Source: Labrenzia sp. OB1
Lineage (GTDB): Bacteria; Pseudomonadota; Alphaproteobacteria; Rhizobiales; Stappiaceae
Direction of reading: 5' to 3'
Assembly (NCBI RefSeq): GCF_001624695.1
Contig: NZ_JSEP01000019.1
Span: forward strand, 2,595 to 66,594
DNA length: 64,000 bases
This document shows positions 61,721 through 64,000 of this stretch, one piece after another (positions within the stretch are counted from its first letter, which is position 1; the number at the start of each line of letters is the position of its first letter). A program made the translations under genes and the position numbers. The notes beneath the pieces are model-generated. The model saw only the letters and a program-made list of their open reading frames with translations, was not told the DNA's origin and searched no databases.

Positions 61721-63655
61721 CTATCGCGGGAAATTCAACAGTTTGCTGCGGTCCTGTGCGTCCTTGCCAGCAGAGTCTGCGTCGGTTTTTTCCATATACA
61801 TTTCAGGTACATCCAGTGTGAACACGGACATATCGGTGCTGAGACCCCGCAATTGGCCAGACCAGATTTCCACTGCGGGATAAGATGCGGGCAGTTTTTC
61901 GGCAACCGACCGGCTGACTGCAAGGCGAACCTTCTTTTCCTTGGCGATGGCTTCGATCCGGCTCGCGGTGTTGACAGTCGTGCCCATAACCGTGAAGGAG
62001 CGGCGGTGAACGCCGCCAATATCGCCGACCAGAACCGGTCCTGCATTAAGCGCGATACGCAAATCCAGCGGCGGCTGCCCGGTGATTTCCCGTATATGAT
62101 CCAGCTTGCCGATAATGTCACGGGCGGCATCCACCGCTGCCTTTTCCGGATCTTCGACCAAGTTGGGCGCGTTCCAGACCGCCATGATCGCGTCACCGAT
62201 ATATTTGTCGATATATCCATGATGCGAGGTAATCACCTGGCCGATCGCGTCGAAGCAGGAATTGACCACCCGGACCACATCTCCGTCGGCAAGTTTTTCG
62301 GACATCTTGGTGAAGCCGACAATATCGATGAAGGCGACAACAACATTGCGCGTATCGCCGCCAAGTTCAGGCAATTGTTCCGACTGTGCCATCTGTTTGA
62401 TGACGTCCGGCGCCAGATAATGGCCGAAGAGACGCACGAGCGAACGCTGCCGGCGCTGCAGGATGCCCACCTTGCCGATGCCGGCGACGACCATCGCGCT
62501 GACACAGGCAACAGGTGCCACACCCGGAGACAACAGCAAACCGGCTTCCAACCCGACCAGACTGACACCGAGACCGGCGAGGATGCAACCAAGCGCCATG
62601 AACGGCAGCGCAACCAGCGGCAGGAGCAAGCCGGTGGCGGCCCCGATGACGGAGAACACAACCGTCAGGGCCGGAAGCGTGCCTGCGGGAGGCGCGACCG
62701 CCATCCGATCCGACAGGGCCGCCGCGATCAGGTCCGCCAGGATGAAAACACCAGCGGTGTAGGATCGAACCTGCGGGCGTCCACTTGCCCCGGTCTCCAC
62801 AAGATCAGCCGGAGTACGGGGCAGGAAGCGATCGGAATAAAGATGCTCGTCCTCATAGGGCAGCAATCCTCCGAAGAGGACTATCCGGCCGTCAACGAAG
62901 CGATTCAGATCCTGCCTGCCTGCTTCGGTTTCCTGCATCTTCAGGACATCGAGCACGGAAAGATATGGCGTTGAGGCGGCGAGCCTTGCCGAAGGAATTG
63001 CGGTGTAGGCCTCGGGAACCTCGGTGCCGGCCGAGCCGATCAAAGCGTCGATGAGTGAGGAGGAGTCCGATAACGGAAAGTTGGGAGAGTGCCTGCGCAC
63101 GACACCATCATTTTCAGCCGTAACGGTCACCGAGCGCACACCGCCTGTGCCGGCCGCGGCGGAAAAGGAGCGATGCGGCACACCGATCTCGGTATGCGCG
63201 ATGAAAACCCTGCCGCGATTCCGATAAAGGAACCTCTGGAAGGGCTGGTCAAAGCCCTTCAGGCGCGCCTCGCCGGTTTCAAGGTCCTTGAAGGCATCGG
63301 CGCTATAGGCAAAAACGAAATCATAGCCCAGCGCGCGAGCCCCGGCGTCGAGGACTGCCTGCCCGGCTTCCGCCATGACGGGGGTCATCAGGACACGGGG
63401 GATTGGCTCAAGCCTTTCGGAGGCAAGAGCGATCTGGTCAAGGCCGACCACCACCACCGGCGGGGGCGCGGCCTCCTGCGCTGGCGTCAGTATTGCCCGG
63501 ACCTGAAAAAGCCGGTCTGTAACCCAACCTTCCCAAATGGCCCTTTTGGCGGTCAACCCGATGGCTACGCCCGCACATACCGCTGCGAAGGCGATGACGG
63601 CAAAAAGCGTCTTCCGGCCAAGGGCTGGGTCCGCAATCCGGCCACCCGATGTCAT
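61721..63655 (-). CDS. CHASE2-domain adenylate/guanylate cyclase (class III)
   Basis: A protein of 644 residues. A membrane helix (about 15-35) leads to a periplasmic CHASE2 sensor (about 40-330), then three close membrane helices (about 320-410) and a class III cyclase domain (about 430-605). Metal-binding Asp are in AFIDIVGFTK (about 440) and YIGDAIMAVW (about 485). Substrate-pair Lys (IDKYIGD) and Thr (MGTTVNTASR) are the class IIIb adenylate type, and Asn and Arg of VNTASR are present, so it should make cAMP. Its ATG overlaps the stop of the upstream gene (ATGA). Confidence 0.93.
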   Translation of the reverse strand: MTSGGRIADPALGRKTLFAVIAFAAVCAGVAIGLTAKRAIWEGWVTDRLFQVRAILTPAQEAAPPPVVVVGLDQIALASERLEPIPRVLMTPVMAEAGQAVLDAGARALGYDFVFAYSADAFKDLETGEARLKGFDQPFQRFLYRNRGRVFIAHTEIGVPHRSFSAAAGTGGVRSVTVTAENDGVVRRHSPNFPLSDSSSLIDALIGSAGTEVPEAYTAIPSARLAASTPYLSVLDVLKMQETEAGRQDLNRFVDGRIVLFGGLLPYEDEHLYSDRFLPRTPADLVETGASGRPQVRSYTAGVFILADLIAAALSDRMAVAPPAGTLPALTVVFSVIGAATGLLLPLVALPFMALGCILAGLGVSLVGLEAGLLLSPGVAPVACVSAMVVAGIGKVGILQRRQRSLVRLFGHYLAPDVIKQMAQSEQLPELGGDTRNVVVAFIDIVGFTKMSEKLADGDVVRVVNSCFDAIGQVITSHHGYIDKYIGDAIMAVWNAPNLVEDPEKAAVDAARDIIGKLDHIREITGQPPLDLRIALNAGPVLVGDIGGVHRRSFTVMGTTVNTASRIEAIAKEKKVRLAVSRSVAEKLPASYPAVEIWSGQLRGLSTDMSVFTLDVPEMYMEKTDADSAGKDAQDRSKLLNFPR

Positions 63656-64000
63656 TTCACGATGACTACAGCGGTTTTCCGTCCGACCTGTGCCGGATCA
63701 ATCGTGAATTTACGCATGACCACACCATAGTCGGGAGCCTTGCCTTGCAGGAAAAGCTCGACCTCGACAGCGTCGTTTTCGGCTTCTCTGTCGGGCATTT
63801 CAGTCATGATGTTGTCGAGAACATCGAACCGCTTGGGCTCCCCGCCTTCAAAGGAGACAAAGACCGTGTCGTATTCATCGCGCAGTCTGTCGTCGAAGCG
63901 CAGCATCAGCGACGCCGCCTTCTTGTTCTCAAGCGCGAGACCGCGCAGTGTAACGGTCAATCCCTTGTTTGCGGTTTCGTCCCCGGTGCCGCTATCGGCC
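63652..64000 (-). CDS. Partial gene upstream of the cyclase, unknown
   Basis: The frame is open to the end of the window, so the N-terminus lies outside; about 116 codons are visible. The visible part is beta-rich and mixed charge (VTLRGLALENKKAASLML, LDNIMTEMPDREAEND, YGVVMRKFTID). Not recognised. The overlap with the cyclase start indicates co-transcription; FecR-type proteins often stand at this position beside CHASE2 cyclases, but no FecR motif is seen here. Confidence 0.6.
   Translation of the reverse strand, partial: ADSGTGDETANKGLTVTLRGLALENKKAASLMLRFDDRLRDEYDTVFVSFEGGEPKRFDVLDNIMTEMPDREAENDAVEVELFLQGKAPDYGVVMRKFTIDPAQVGRKTAVVIVK

Overview
The window is alphaproteobacterial chromosome. 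The high GC content, the mix of Hyphomicrobiales/Rhodobacterales-type genes (DUF2312/GapR, tandem cold-shock protein next to DUF192, DUF1036, Rickettsiales/Rhizobiales-type tRNA-Glu) and the layout of the type VI secretion locus suggest a marine Hyphomicrobiales such as Roseibium/Labrenzia. The genus is an inference; the class is fairly safe.

Region 1 (about 1-22,023) is a decayed prophage or integrative island. It opens with a truncated IS5-family transposase. Next, on the minus strand, come phage tail genes, the largest of which is an in-frame fusion of a DnaG-type CHC2 zinc finger to a tail protein. Early-operon genes follow (a CII-like regulator and several small proteins), interrupted by plus-strand cargo genes including two membrane-anchored pentapeptide-repeat proteins. 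A CI-like repressor with palindromic operators controls two outward operons. The right-hand plus-strand operon holds a phage GapR, an HD-like protein, an excisionase and a tyrosine integrase. Between the integrase and the presumed attachment site sits AT-rich cargo: an MqsR-like toxin, an MqsA-like antitoxin and a KGGVGR-variant ATPase in one coupled operon, then IS remnants and a membrane protein. The island seems to end at 21,985-22,023, where the 5' half of a tRNA-Pro(TGG) gene stops at the anticodon loop.

Region 2 (22,168-26,083) is core chromosome: DUF192 protein, double cold-shock protein, sirtuin, glyoxalase I and tRNA-Glu. Region 3 (26,084-35,676) has a secreted caspase-like protein, an ExbB/ExbD/ExbD/TonB-like set, and the PpkA/PppA/TagF phospho-regulatory genes of a T6SS.

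Region 4 (35,820-59,424) is a nearly complete T6SS: a leftward operon vgrG-unknown-tagH-tssK-tssL-tssM-tagF-pppA-ppkA-exbD-tonB-like, and rightward ompA-tssA, tssB-tssC, hcp, tssE-tssF-tssG-tssH. TssJ, PAAR and an obvious effector are not seen. The TonB-like protein and the PpkA kinase share a similar C-terminal periplasmic region, which suggests that an Exb-type energised complex is tied to T6SS phospho-signalling. CRP-type palindromes lie before tssB, in the vgrG/ompA divergent promoter and before the caspase gene, and the locus ends with a CHASE2 adenylate cyclase (61,721-63,655), so cAMP control of secretion is a reasonable hypothesis. An M23 peptidase lies between tssH and the cyclase.
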